Shown piece by piece: positions 7,652 to 16,847 of a DNA stretch of 64,000 nucleotides. A program made the position numbers and the translations under genes. The stretch is from Peribacillus sp. FSL E2-0218 (GTDB taxonomy: Bacteria > Bacillota > Bacilli > Bacillales > DSM-1321). Within the stretch, counting starts at the first letter, position 1. Every line of letters begins with the position of its first letter. Location of the stretch: the NCBI RefSeq assembly GCF_037992945.1, contig NZ_CP150304.1:1119501-1183500 (forward strand), in the 5' to 3' direction. The notes below the pieces were generated by a model. It saw nothing but the letters and a program-made list of their open reading frames with translations, did not search any database and had not been told where the DNA came from.

Positions 7652-9268
7652 TCATCCATTTAGCAATGATTTAATGCGAAGGGCAAGTCGTATTTGGAGT
7701 GTTGTCTCCGGGTCTTTCAAGCTTTTGCCGAGTAGTTCTTCACACTTCTCCAGTCTGTACACGACGGTGTTCCTATGAACGAACAACCGTTTAGCCGTTT
7801 CGGATATTTGGCAATGTGTTTCAAGATATACAGATAATGTTTGCAATAAGGACTGCTCCTCCTCGGTAATGATCTTGGAAAATCCCTGCAAGGCAAAAAA
7901 GTAGAAATTCTTCAAGTCTTCCTCGGGAATAATCCTCAATAATTCCATGATGTCCTTCGTCCTGAATGATTGGATGTATTCGGTCTTTTTTGCGAGACCT
8001 CCTTCAATGAGGGAGTCGTTCGCTTCTTTATACGAATTCTTGGTTTGTAAAAAACTCGGGCTCCTTGTGCTTATGCCGAAAGAAATCGTGCAACCGAACT
8101 GGCTGGCTGTGATTTTTTGCAATGATTTTAACGAGGCTTCGACATATTGGAGAACATCCCCAGAAACTTCATTGACTTCGTATAAGAGAATGCATTTCTT
8201 TCCTTTTGTGAAGAGATGAATGGGATGGGGTGATAGATGAAGTTCATCTTCCAAGGATTGAAAAATCGAATCGGCCTGCCTTTGCAGCTGTGTATAGCTT
8301 TTCGTAGATTCGGGTCCGTCGATCTTGCCGACTGCGCAAATATACGCTTGTTCATTGCGTAAGGAAAACTCTTTAGCCCGGTTTGTGATTTCCTCTTGTG
8401 AAGAAAAATTGCCATCAAGAAAATGAAGGAAGAAATCATTCCGGATATTCCGGTCGTGCTGTTTAAGTGCGTGTTCCTTCATTAGAGCGAAGGAGATGAC
8501 GTTTGTGGCTTGCTCTATCGTCAGTGTTACAAGGTTATCGCTCGACTTGACCTCTCCTGCTATCGTCAAATAACCAAACTTTTTTTCGTCCATGTATATG
8601 GGGAAAATGGTATAGGTTTGTTGGTTGGTAAGGGATGTAAAGGAAAAGGACGAAGCTTTTGTTTTATTAAATCGAAAGCCTGCACCACGCATCTTTTTGA
8701 TTATTGGAATAATTCCGGATGTGGATATTGGACGGGATAGCGGTTTAAGGTATTGGTCAACTAAAAGAATGCGATATCCAATCATTTCGGATAAATGATC
8801 AAGTAATTTCTCGATACCTTTGCCGCGCATGATTAAATCGGTGAATTGCTTATGGGTTTCCATGGCAAATGCCAACTCTGCTGCCCGTTGATCCAATATC
8901 CCCCGCAATGTGTAGTTGATGATTTCCCCAAGAGACAATTCGTGAGGCAGGTCGATGATCGGGAGGGATAATTCGTTTGCGAGAACCAATACAGCTTCAG
9001 GGATTTCCGTCAGGAACCTCCCTGTCTTTATTCCGAGTGCTGCGCAGCCTTGATTGGCCATTGCCTCGACAAGGGATGACAAAAGGTGCGGCTTGTCCTT
9101 TACGTGATAAGCGGTGGTTACAAGAAGTTCGTTAGGCTTTAAAAAGTGGATGATATCTGGAGCGTCCATCATGTTGACTGTGTAGACCTCCCGATCGGTC
9201 CCTGTTTCCCCTGCAATTACATTCATGCCGGCTAATGCGGGCAATGTCAAAAGTTCTGTTACCTTCAT
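7652..9268 (-). CDS. pucR: PucR-family purine catabolism regulator
   Basis: About 538 residues. An N-terminal PucR domain (VTELLTLPALAGMNVIAGE, about 2-130), a central region, and a C-terminal PucR-type helix-turn-helix (ISETAKRLFVHRNTVVYRLEKCEELLG) give the full family layout. B. subtilis PucR activates uric-acid genes in response to purine degradation products. I chose ATG 9268, eight nt after GAGG, over an in-frame GTG at 9277 that overlaps the ribosome site. It sits between the two puc operons and divergent from the Rieske gene. Confidence 0.9.
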   Translation of the reverse strand: MKVTELLTLPALAGMNVIAGETGTDREVYTVNMMDAPDIIHFLKPNELLVTTAYHVKDKPHLLSSLVEAMANQGCAALGIKTGRFLTEIPEAVLVLANELSLPIIDLPHELSLGEIINYTLRGILDQRAAELAFAMETHKQFTDLIMRGKGIEKLLDHLSEMIGYRILLVDQYLKPLSRPISTSGIIPIIKKMRGAGFRFNKTKASSFSFTSLTNQQTYTIFPIYMDEKKFGYLTIAGEVKSSDNLVTLTIEQATNVISFALMKEHALKQHDRNIRNDFFLHFLDGNFSSQEEITNRAKEFSLRNEQAYICAVGKIDGPESTKSYTQLQRQADSIFQSLEDELHLSPHPIHLFTKGKKCILLYEVNEVSGDVLQYVEASLKSLQKITASQFGCTISFGISTRSPSFLQTKNSYKEANDSLIEGGLAKKTEYIQSFRTKDIMELLRIIPEEDLKNFYFFALQGFSKIITEEEQSLLQTLSVYLETHCQISETAKRLFVHRNTVVYRLEKCEELLGKSLKDPETTLQIRLALRIKSLLNG

Positions 9269-9395
9269 ATGGAACACCTCATTCTGATAAATGTAGTTTT
9301 ATGGACTTGCTTAGCGGATTTTCATTATCATATCATACAAACCCTTTGACATATCTTACAAATTTCGTTGTTGGACATTTTGGGCGTTCATCAAA

Positions 9396-9447
9396 TGTGA
9401 GGTTTTATAACATAGTTAATGACAAAATATAATAATTTTGTTATTAT
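9396..9447 (+). promoter_or_regulatory. GlnR/TnrA-type box and -10 element of the Rieske gene
   Basis: TGTGAGGTTTTATAACA (9396-9412) matches TGTNA-N7-TNACA. A possible -10 TATTAT lies at 9442-9447, giving a start near 9454 and a box centre at about -50, the spacing known for TnrA-activated promoters. An alternative TATAAT is at 9428-9433. The imperfect inverted repeat ATGACAAAAT...ATTTTGTTAT overlaps it. Confidence 0.5.
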
Positions 9448-9479
9448 TTACAAAAAAGTCCGAAGGGGAAGTGCATAAC

Positions 9480-10532
9480 ATGGGTGAAGGGATAGGTTCA
9501 TACAAGAAAAAAAGAGTAACGCCATTTCCGAAAGAGTGCACATTCAGTAAAAAGGACTGGGATGTATTAACCGGATATTGGTTTCCTGTAGCGGCAGTCG
9601 AGGAAGTGGCAGAAAAGCCGATAGGCATTAAACTTCTTGATGTACACCTTGTCCTATATCGGGTCAATCGGAAGATCATCGTTGCAAGGGACCTTTGCCT
9701 CCATCGAGGGGTGCCGTTAAGCATGGGATGGGTTGATGGAGATGATATCGTATGCCCGTACCATGGTTTCAGGTATGGTCCGGAAGGTGATTGTACCGGG
9801 ATACCTGCACATCCCGGTGCCAAGATTTCCCCGCGGCTATGCATTAATATTTATCCAACTGTCGAGCGTTACGGCTTGGTATGGACATCGATTGCGAGTG
9901 ATGAAGAAGACATTCCGGAATTGCCTGCGTGGGAGGATGAGGGATATTTGAATATCCTTCCGCCTTCCATTGACATTGCCGGCTCTGCCGGCCGGCAGAT
10001 GGAAGGTTTCTTGGATGTGTCCCACTTCGCTTGGGTTCATTCGGAAAGCTTCGCTGACCGTAATAACCAGATCGTCCCCAGCTATAAGGTGGATAAAACG
10101 GAGTATGGCCTGCATGTTGAATATTTAAGTTCCGTCAGCAATTATGGAAAAGGCATGAAGCACCTAGAGCCTGCCAACTTCGAATGGCTTCGGGTTTTCG
10201 ATATATTTCCGCCGCTTGCGGCAAGGCTGATCGTTCATTTCCCGTATGATGGAAAACTCCATATCTTGAATTGTGCCAGTCCGGTTTCGGCACGTAAGAC
10301 AAGAATGTTTTCGCCGATGGCCCGTAATTTCGATGTGGATGCCCCGATTGAGGATACGTATGAATTTAATCTGCAGATATTCAATGAAGATAGGGCGATG
10401 GTGGAAAATCAAAAGCCGGAGGAGCTGCCTCTTGACCTTCAAGCGGAAGCGCATATCGCGGCAGATAAGACGTCGATCGCCTACCGTAAGCTTTTGAGGG
10501 AATTGGGCTTAGGTTCGAATTATACAAGTTGA
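9480..10532 (+). CDS. Rieske non-haem iron oxygenase, alpha subunit type
   Basis: 350 residues. The Rieske cluster motif is C73-L-H75...C92-P-Y-H95. The mononuclear iron site appears as DVSHFAWVH (D179, H182, H187). This architecture belongs to aromatic-ring hydroxylases and N-/O-demethylases acting in the cytosol with a separate reductase; none is seen here. ATG 9480 has AAGGGGAA upstream; the TTG at 9438 lies in the promoter. Placement between pucR and pucF, with a nitrogen-control-like box, points to a purine or methylpurine substrate, comparable to HpxD or NdmA-type enzymes. The actual reaction is unknown. Confidence 0.85.
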   Translation: MGEGIGSYKKKRVTPFPKECTFSKKDWDVLTGYWFPVAAVEEVAEKPIGIKLLDVHLVLYRVNRKIIVARDLCLHRGVPLSMGWVDGDDIVCPYHGFRYGPEGDCTGIPAHPGAKISPRLCINIYPTVERYGLVWTSIASDEEDIPELPAWEDEGYLNILPPSIDIAGSAGRQMEGFLDVSHFAWVHSESFADRNNQIVPSYKVDKTEYGLHVEYLSSVSNYGKGMKHLEPANFEWLRVFDIFPPLAARLIVHFPYDGKLHILNCASPVSARKTRMFSPMARNFDVDAPIEDTYEFNLQIFNEDRAMVENQKPEELPLDLQAEAHIAADKTSIAYRKLLRELGLGSNYTS

Positions 10533-10589
10533 AAAGAGGAGGGGGGGCTAGTTTCATGGGTGCTCTCTTCTTTATATAAACTTAGAAGA

Positions 10590-10602
10590 TTGGTACATTG
10601 GT
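10590..10602 (+). promoter_or_regulatory. Weak PucR-box-like sequence upstream of pucF
   Basis: GTACATTGGTTGT matches 10 of 13 positions of the B. subtilis PucR box WWWCNTTGGTTAA, including the whole core CNTTGGTT. It is the only such match noticed in the purine intergenic regions, so function is uncertain. Confidence 0.3.
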
Positions 10603-10678
10603 TGTTTTGCACAAAAAAACATCAAAATCCTGACAGATTCGTCAATGAAGTTAGAGGCGAAAGGAAGTAAAATAATAG

Positions 10679-10707
10679 ATAACACATGTTTGTGAATATT
10701 CATGACA
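10679..10707 (+). promoter_or_regulatory. Composite operator upstream of pucF
   Basis: ATAACACATGTTTGTGAA (10679-10696) matches the permease-operon palindrome at 14 of its first 15 bases. It overlaps by 6 bp the GlnR/TnrA-type site TGTGAATATTCATGACA (10691-10707). The arrangement is identical to 7516-7544 and lies 30 nt before the pucF start. Confidence 0.6.
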
Positions 10708-10736
10708 TGACTGAATCTGGGAAGGGAAGAGATGTG

Positions 10737-11984
10737 ATGGAAATCCAAATTGAAAAATTCATGGATGAAACGGGTGATGTTGCTTCATTGATTGAGTGGT
10801 TGGCCTCTTTTGGAGCGACGGAAAATAAAGGGGTGACCCGTTTATTGTATTCCGAGGAATGGCTGAGTGCTCAGCTTGCAATGAAGGGTGAGATGGATAA
10901 GGAAGGCCTTGTTACCTATTTTGATAGTGTAGGGAACCTGTTTGGCAGGCTTGAGGGGGCGGATTCGGCAAGTGGGACGATCCTGACCGGCTCCCATATC
11001 GATACAGTCAAGGATGGGGGAAAATACGATGGCGCTTACGGGGTCATCGCCAGCTTCCTTGCGGTTAAAAAGTTATATAGAATATATGGGCAGCCTCGAA
11101 AAACGATAGAGGTCGTCTCCTTTTGTGAAGAAGAGGGAAGCAGATTCCCCATTACGTTTTGGGGCTCGAGGAATATCCAAGGAATCTATGATCTAGATCA
11201 TGTAAAGGATATGGAAGATACAGAGGGAATCCCTTTTGTGGAAGCGATGAAGAAAGCGGGATTTGGGCCCGAAGTCTATAAAACGCCTGCCCGCAACGAT
11301 ATTGACAGATTCGTCGAAATCCATATCGAACAAGGGATGGTCCTCGAAAAGAACCGAAATGCGATAGGCGTCGTCAGCCATATTGTCGGACAGCGCCGCT
11401 ATACGGTAAAAGTCGTTGGAGAAAGCGATCACGCGGGAACCACCCCCATGTCCTACCGCAAGGATGCAGTCAGCACCGCGTCAGAATTCATCTCCTTCTT
11501 AACGAACAAAGCGAAGGGGATGGACCCGCATTTAGTGGCGACGGTCGGCAGATTGAATGTTATTCCCAATGTTCCCAATGTCATTGCTTGTGAAGTGGAG
11601 TTCACCCTTGATATCAGGCATCATGAAGAAGTGATACTTGATTTGTTTTGCAAGGAAATTTTCTCTTCTTTTGATGGATTGGCGAAAAAAGCAGGAATGA
11701 AGCTGGAGGTTTCGCAATGGATGGATGTCAAACCCGTTGCGATGGATATGGAAATGAATCAGCTTGCAAGGCGGATTGCCGAGGATAAACATATACCTTA
11801 TCAGGATATTGTCAGTGGAGCCGGTCATGATGCCCAGGTATTTGGTTCTTTCTGTCCGACCTGCTTGTTGTTCGTTCCCAGTCAGGGTGGAATCAGCCAC
11901 TCGCCTAAGGAGTTTACAAGTGTTCCGGATTTAGAAAGGGGAATCGATGTTTTAAGCGAAGTCCTCTATAAATTAGCCTATTAA
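10737..11984 (+). CDS. pucF: Allantoate amidohydrolase
   Basis: 415 residues of the M20 peptidase/AllC family. Metal-site motifs are GSHIDTVKDGGKYDG (H87, D98) and CEEEGSRF (E131-E132), with DHAGTTPM in the dimerisation lid and a C-terminal SGAGHDAQ His. It hydrolyses allantoate to ureidoglycine, ammonia and CO2. I prefer ATG 10737 to the upstream ATG 10686 because the earlier start lies inside the operator and 10737 has GGGAAG in place. First gene of pucF-pucG-pucH. Confidence 0.92.
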   Translation: MEIQIEKFMDETGDVASLIEWLASFGATENKGVTRLLYSEEWLSAQLAMKGEMDKEGLVTYFDSVGNLFGRLEGADSASGTILTGSHIDTVKDGGKYDGAYGVIASFLAVKKLYRIYGQPRKTIEVVSFCEEEGSRFPITFWGSRNIQGIYDLDHVKDMEDTEGIPFVEAMKKAGFGPEVYKTPARNDIDRFVEIHIEQGMVLEKNRNAIGVVSHIVGQRRYTVKVVGESDHAGTTPMSYRKDAVSTASEFISFLTNKAKGMDPHLVATVGRLNVIPNVPNVIACEVEFTLDIRHHEEVILDLFCKEIFSSFDGLAKKAGMKLEVSQWMDVKPVAMDMEMNQLARRIAEDKHIPYQDIVSGAGHDAQVFGSFCPTCLLFVPSQGGISHSPKEFTSVPDLERGIDVLSEVLYKLAY

Positions 11985-11999
11985 AAGGAGCTGGGAAAA

Positions 12000-13262
12000 A
12001 TGGCATATTCAGAATTAAATACACCGATGAGAACGATCATGACGCCGGGGCCGGTCGAGGTGGACCCGCGTGTCTTAAGAGCGATGAGCACGCCGATTTT
12101 AGGGCAATTCGATCCTGCATTCACCTCGATCATGAATGAAGTGATGGAGATGCTGCGTTTGGTTTTTCAGACGAAAAATACATGGTCGTTCCCGATAGAC
12201 GGCACATCGAGGTCAGGGAATGAAGCGCTCCTGTGCAGCATCATTGAACCAGGTGATAAAGTCCTCGTCCCCATTTTTGGAAGATTCGGTCACCTGCTGG
12301 TGGAAATTTGTGAACGGTACGGTGCCGAAGTCCATACGATTGAATGCCCTTGGGGAGAAGTATTCGATCCGCAAGTCATCATTGCGGAAATCAAGAAGGT
12401 TTCTCCTAAGATAACGGCAATCGTACATGGAGAGACTTCGACGGGTTGTATGCAGCCATTGAAGGAAATTGGGCTGGCCTGCCGCGAACTGGATGTCCTG
12501 CTTGTTGTCGATGCGGTCGCATCTATCGGGGGCACGGATGTGAAGGTGGATGAATGGTGCATTGATGGATTGATCGGCGGGACACAAAAATGCTTGTCCG
12601 TTCCTTCAGGAATGGCTCCGATCACGTATAATGAGCGCATCGAAAAAATCATTCAATCCCGCAAAAAAGTGGAGCGCGGCATTGCGACCGCCGAAGACAA
12701 TCGAAGGGTGTCTAACCGCCGTCCCATCACCAGTAATTATTTTGATTTAAGCATGCTCCAGGATTATTGGGGACCGCGGCGCTTGAATCACCATACGGAA
12801 GCGACATCCATGATTTATGCGTTGCGTGAAGGCTTGCGCCTTGTGCTTGAAGAAGGTCTGGAAGCCCGATTTGCCCGTCATGAACTTCATGAAGCGGCAT
12901 TGGTGGAAGGGATCAAAGCGATGGGGCTGACGCTGTTCGGGAATGGCCAAAACAAACTCCCTTGTGTAACTTGTGTAGAAATTCCAGCTGGAATCGATGG
13001 GGAAGCCGTCCGGTCCATGCTGCTGAATGAATTCGGCATCGAGATCGCCTCCTCGTTCGGTCCTCTCCACGGGAAAATATGGAGAATTGGCACCATGGGA
13101 TTCAGCTGCAGAAAAGAAAACATCCTCTTTGTGCTCGCGTCCTTGGAAGCTGTCCTGCTGCGTCAAGGATTCCAAGTGAATCGAGGGGAGGCTTTGCAGG
13201 CTGCGCTTGATGTATATGTAGGAAAGGCGGAGCAAGCTGCGGTATCCAGGGGGGCGTTTTAA
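12000..13262 (+). CDS. pucG: (S)-ureidoglycine--glyoxylate transaminase
   Basis: 420 residues, class V PLP aminotransferase. The N-terminal TPGPVEVDPRV and the PLP lysine in GGTQKCLS (K197) match PucG closely in length and position. It transfers the amino group of ureidoglycine to glyoxylate, giving oxalurate and glycine, immediately after the PucF step. Ribosome site AAAGGAG; the gene starts 15 bp after pucF. Confidence 0.93.
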   Translation: MAYSELNTPMRTIMTPGPVEVDPRVLRAMSTPILGQFDPAFTSIMNEVMEMLRLVFQTKNTWSFPIDGTSRSGNEALLCSIIEPGDKVLVPIFGRFGHLLVEICERYGAEVHTIECPWGEVFDPQVIIAEIKKVSPKITAIVHGETSTGCMQPLKEIGLACRELDVLLVVDAVASIGGTDVKVDEWCIDGLIGGTQKCLSVPSGMAPITYNERIEKIIQSRKKVERGIATAEDNRRVSNRRPITSNYFDLSMLQDYWGPRRLNHHTEATSMIYALREGLRLVLEEGLEARFARHELHEAALVEGIKAMGLTLFGNGQNKLPCVTCVEIPAGIDGEAVRSMLLNEFGIEIASSFGPLHGKIWRIGTMGFSCRKENILFVLASLEAVLLRQGFQVNRGEALQAALDVYVGKAEQAAVSRGAF

Positions 13263-13294
13263 GTTTATGAAATTATTTAAGGGGAGTGGTTTGG

Positions 13295-14671
13295 ATGTCA
13301 GTTTATGATCTTATTATCCGCAATGGGAATGTAGTTTTTCCTGGTGAAGTGAAGAAAGCCGATCTTGCAATCCGAGATGGAGTGATTGTCAAGATTGACG
13401 ATCGCCTTGAGGCGAACGCCGTTCAAGAGTATGAGGCGGATGGTCAGCATATTTTTCCTGGAATGATCGATGTCCATGTGCATTTCAGTGAACCTGGACG
13501 CGTTCATTGGGAAGGCTTTGAAACGGGCTCGCAAATGATGGCTGCGGGTGGATGCACGACATATTTCGATATGCCATTGAATGGTATCCCTTCAACCATT
13601 GACCGTGAAGCCCTCCTTGAAAAAGGGAAAATCGGCGAAGCGAAGTCGATTATAGATTTTGGATTATGGGGAGGCTTGGTGCCTGGCAATGTCGATGAAC
13701 TAGAAGCGCTCGCAAAATCAGGAGTCATCGGGTTTAAAGCTTTTCTCTCGGCAACGGGAAATGAAGAATTTGAACGTGCAGATGATTTCACCCTTTTACA
13801 TGGAATGAAGAAGATCGCAGAGTTGGGCAAGGTCTTGGCTCTTCATGCGGAAAGTGACCCGATCACTCAATGGTTGAAGCAGGAAAAAGAGAAGGAAGGT
13901 CTATTCAGTGCTGACGATTATGCGGCTACAAGACCTGTGCAGGCAGAAGCGGAAGCTGTCGAGCGTGCGATTGCATATGCGGAGTTAACGGGCTGCCCGC
14001 TGCACTTTGTCCATATTAGCAGTGGCTTGGCCATAGAAAAAATAGAAGCTGCCAAACAGCGCGGACTGGATGTAACGGTGGAAACGTGTCCGCATTATTT
14101 ATTATTCAATCAAGGTGATTTAGTCAAAAAAGGTGCGGTTGCAAAATGTGCCCCCCCATTAAGGGCCAGTGAAGAACAACAAAAATTGATCGAGTGTTTG
14201 ATGGAAGGGAAATTCGATATGATCTCCTCGGACCACTCGCCATGTCCCTATGAGATGAAGGATCCGGAGGTACATAATCTTTTTGAAGCATGGGGCGGAA
14301 TAAGCGGCGGACAATTTTCACTCATGTCGATGATAGAACTGGCAGGGTCATATGGAATCCCGCTTTACAAAGTGGCTGAATGGACAGCATCAGGGCCGGC
14401 TGAACGATTTGGCCTCTCCTCGAGGAAAGGAAGAATCATGGAGGGACTGGATGCGGATCTTGCGATTGTTTCCCTTGATGGGATCCACGAAGCTTCGGAA
14501 ACGAATTTTTTCGCGAAACATAAGCAAAGCATTTACCTGGACCATACTTTTCCTTGTCAAATCACTGCTACCTTAAGCAGAGGGAAAATGGTTTATCGGA
14601 ATGGGGAACCAATCGTAAGTGGTCAGGGGGAATGGGTGAAGGTGACCGATTCCATTGAGGTCAAAAACTAG
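13295..14671 (+). CDS. pucH: Allantoinase
   Basis: 458 residues of the cyclic amidohydrolase family. Metal ligands are visible as DVHVHFSEPG (H61, H63), the carbamylated Lys region GFKAFLSATG, ETCPHYL, FVHISSG and SDHSPCP. It opens the allantoin ring to allantoate, feeding PucF. ATG 13295 has AAGGGGAG at good spacing; the upstream in-frame GTG at 13286 overlaps that site. Last gene of the rightward puc operon. Confidence 0.94.
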   Translation: MSVYDLIIRNGNVVFPGEVKKADLAIRDGVIVKIDDRLEANAVQEYEADGQHIFPGMIDVHVHFSEPGRVHWEGFETGSQMMAAGGCTTYFDMPLNGIPSTIDREALLEKGKIGEAKSIIDFGLWGGLVPGNVDELEALAKSGVIGFKAFLSATGNEEFERADDFTLLHGMKKIAELGKVLALHAESDPITQWLKQEKEKEGLFSADDYAATRPVQAEAEAVERAIAYAELTGCPLHFVHISSGLAIEKIEAAKQRGLDVTVETCPHYLLFNQGDLVKKGAVAKCAPPLRASEEQQKLIECLMEGKFDMISSDHSPCPYEMKDPEVHNLFEAWGGISGGQFSLMSMIELAGSYGIPLYKVAEWTASGPAERFGLSSRKGRIMEGLDADLAIVSLDGIHEASETNFFAKHKQSIYLDHTFPCQITATLSRGKMVYRNGEPIVSGQGEWVKVTDSIEVKN

Positions 14672-14706
14672 CAACAAAGATTGGCACTTGGATGAGTTAC
14701 AATCAA

Positions 14707-14757
14707 GCAAAGGGGAGTTCCGGAATCGGGACTCCCCTTTGCTTGCCTGATTTTTTT
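14707..14757 (+). terminator. Terminator of the pucFGH operon
   Basis: A 12-bp perfect stem GCAAAGGGGAGT/ACTCCCCTTTGC with a 12-nt loop, then TTGCCTGA and a T7 run, 36 bp after pucH. Confidence 0.8.
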
Positions 14758-14826
14758 ATTCACCTGGCTTTTTCAGTACAAGTGAAAAACCGGGCAGGTC
14801 AAGGATCCGACCGGTTCAGAGGCTGC

Positions 14827-15273
14827 TTATTCATCTTGGTCAACGAAATATTGATTCTTCCGGTACACCATCGCCTCCATCGTTGCAATCAGTTCGCCTT
14901 CGGCTGCCACTTCGATATGGTACCATGCGAGTTTATGGTTTTTCTTAATCTCCTTTGCCCGAGCGACTAGGGTTTCTCCACGTTTGCCAGCTGAGATGAA
15001 TTGAATGCCATTGGAAACGCCGACCGCTACTTTGCCATATGAATTGCTGGCAGCAGCGAACGCATAATCAGCAAGCGAAAAGATAATGGCACCGTGTACC
15101 GCTCCGTGGCTATTTAGCATATGTCCACTTGGGGTCAATTCAGCTTCAGCTTCGCCAGGACCAAGCTTCGTCAACTTCATCCCTAGAAAAGAGGCATATG
15201 GTTCGTCTGCCAGCACTTGCTTGATTTGGTCGTAATGGTACTCATGCATATCTTGATCAATGTCGATGGTCAT
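14827..15273 (-). CDS. paaI: PaaI-type hotdog thioesterase
   Basis: 148 residues with the hotdog core HGAVHGAIIFSLADYAFAAASNS, the PaaI signature carrying the catalytic Asp. PaaI hydrolyses ring-hydroxylated phenylacetyl-CoA thioesters and rescues CoA when the pathway stalls. It is divergent from paaK and shares its 245-bp promoter region, including the putative operator. It ends close to the pucH terminator, marking the boundary of the phenylacetate locus. Confidence 0.9.
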   Translation of the reverse strand: MTIDIDQDMHEYHYDQIKQVLADEPYASFLGMKLTKLGPGEAEAELTPSGHMLNSHGAVHGAIIFSLADYAFAAASNSYGKVAVGVSNGIQFISAGKRGETLVARAKEIKKNHKLAWYHIEVAAEGELIATMEAMVYRKNQYFVDQDE

Positions 15274-15392
15274 GAAATCACCCTTCCTCTAATGTCCTTT
15301 GCCGAGCTATTCGACAGCCACTGTAAAATTAACATGGTCAGAAAATAATGTAAATTATAATTTTAAATTTTCTTTAAATTCAAAAAATAATA

Positions 15393-15470
15393 TTGACAGG
15401 TCGAAAGCGGCGTATTAATCTTAAAAATAAGTATAACGATAATATATATATTCGTTAAAATTACGTTATA
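15393..15470 (+). promoter_or_regulatory. paaK promoter with downstream operator-like repeats
   Basis: TTGACA (15393-15398), 17 nt and TAATCT (15416-15421) form a good sigma-A promoter. Directly downstream lie TATAACGATAA (15432-15442, inverted) and TTACGTTATA (15461-15470), close to the TAACGTTATA repeats at the paaA promoter. A repressor site, most simply PaaX, is inferred. Confidence 0.6.
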
Positions 15471-15518
15471 GGCAAGGGCGGACTGGAAAACGAGCAAAAA
15501 AGAGGGGGACTTGAAACC

Positions 15519-16847
15519 ATGTACAATCCTGAAGTTGAAACGGCTACCCGTGCCGAGATGGAAAGTATGCAATTGGCACGCCTCAAAAAAACGATACGCT
15601 ATGTAGTTGAACAGGTACCTTATTACAGAGAGAAATTTTCAGAGATGGGCCTTGATCCGGCAGATATTCAGACACTGAATGATGTGACGAAACTGCCTTT
15701 TACAAAAAAACAGACTCTCCGTGATCAGTATCCATTCGGATTGTTCGCCGTTCCGATGGAACAGGTGGCTAGGATACATGCTTCATCCGGCACAAGCGGG
15801 AAACCTACCGTAGTGGGGTATACGAAAAACGATTTGGAGAATTGGGCAACGATCGTCGCCCGCGGGATTGTGGCTGCAGGAGGCCGGAAGTCAGATGTTT
15901 TCCATAATGCATATGGATATGGGCTGTTTACAGGCGGACTGGGTCTCCATTGCGGTGCAGAGAAATTAGGGGTTGCCACTGTGCCCATTTCAGGGGGGAA
16001 TACCGATCGCCAGATTACGATCATCAATGACTTCAAGCCGCGTGGCATTTGCGGAACCCCTTCGTATATCTTGAACATTGCAGAAAAAATGGAAGAAATG
16101 GGGATCGATCCAGCTGATAATGGGCTTGATTATGGAATATTCGGAGCTGAGCCGTGGTCAGAGGGAATGAGGGCAACACTTGAGAAGAAATTGAAGTTGA
16201 AGGCGGTTGATATTTACGGCCTTAGTGAAATCATGGGGCCGGGTGTAGCGATTGAATGTCATCAAGCACAGAATGGGCTGCATATTGCAGAAGATCATTT
16301 TCTCGTTGAAGTCATTAATCCCGAAACCCTTGAACCTGTTGATGAGGGCGAAGACGGGGAACTTGTTTTTACAAGCCTCACGAAAGAAGCGCTTCCGATC
16401 ATCCGCTACCGAACGGGTGATATCGCCTCCATTACCCGTGAGCCGTGTACATGCGGGCGGACGACAACAAGAATGTCCCGGGTCAAAGGCAGGACGGATG
16501 ATATGATCATAGTAAGAGGAGTAAATGTATTTCCGTCTGAAATCGAACGTGTGTTATTCCAGATGGAAGGAATTGTTCCGCATTATCAAATCCACCTTGT
16601 GAAGAAGGGGCAAATGGATAGCGTTGAATTGCACATCGAAATTGAAAGCGGTTTCTATAAGGGGGTAGGAGAAGACCTTGATCACGAAAATGTAGTGAAA
16701 TTAAGGAAAAGACTTCTACAGCAAATGAAATCGACATGTCTGGTAACGATGGATATCATTATTAACGCCCCAAAAACCATTCCCCGTTCGGAAGGAAAAG
16801 CGATTCGTATTGTTGATAAACGTAAAGATGAAATTCTCAGTGTTTGA
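15519..16847 (+). CDS. paaK: Phenylacetate-CoA ligase
   Basis: 442 residues. The ATP/AMP-binding P-loop is ASSGTSGKPTVVGYT (about 88-102), with the downstream motifs YGLSEIMGPG and YRTGDIASI of the adenylate-forming family. It activates phenylacetate to phenylacetyl-CoA, the first pathway step. Ribosome site AGAGGGGG precedes the ATG. It has its own promoter and a 341-bp gap to paaA, so the two can be transcribed separately. Confidence 0.95.
   Translation: MYNPEVETATRAEMESMQLARLKKTIRYVVEQVPYYREKFSEMGLDPADIQTLNDVTKLPFTKKQTLRDQYPFGLFAVPMEQVARIHASSGTSGKPTVVGYTKNDLENWATIVARGIVAAGGRKSDVFHNAYGYGLFTGGLGLHCGAEKLGVATVPISGGNTDRQITIINDFKPRGICGTPSYILNIAEKMEEMGIDPADNGLDYGIFGAEPWSEGMRATLEKKLKLKAVDIYGLSEIMGPGVAIECHQAQNGLHIAEDHFLVEVINPETLEPVDEGEDGELVFTSLTKEALPIIRYRTGDIASITREPCTCGRTTTRMSRVKGRTDDMIIVRGVNVFPSEIERVLFQMEGIVPHYQIHLVKKGQMDSVELHIEIESGFYKGVGEDLDHENVVKLRKRLLQQMKSTCLVTMDIIINAPKTIPRSEGKAIRIVDKRKDEILSV

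Noticed and set aside
12747..13235. 162-codon minus-strand frame opposite pucG
   Set aside because: Antisense shadow of the aminotransferase; no recognisable domain.
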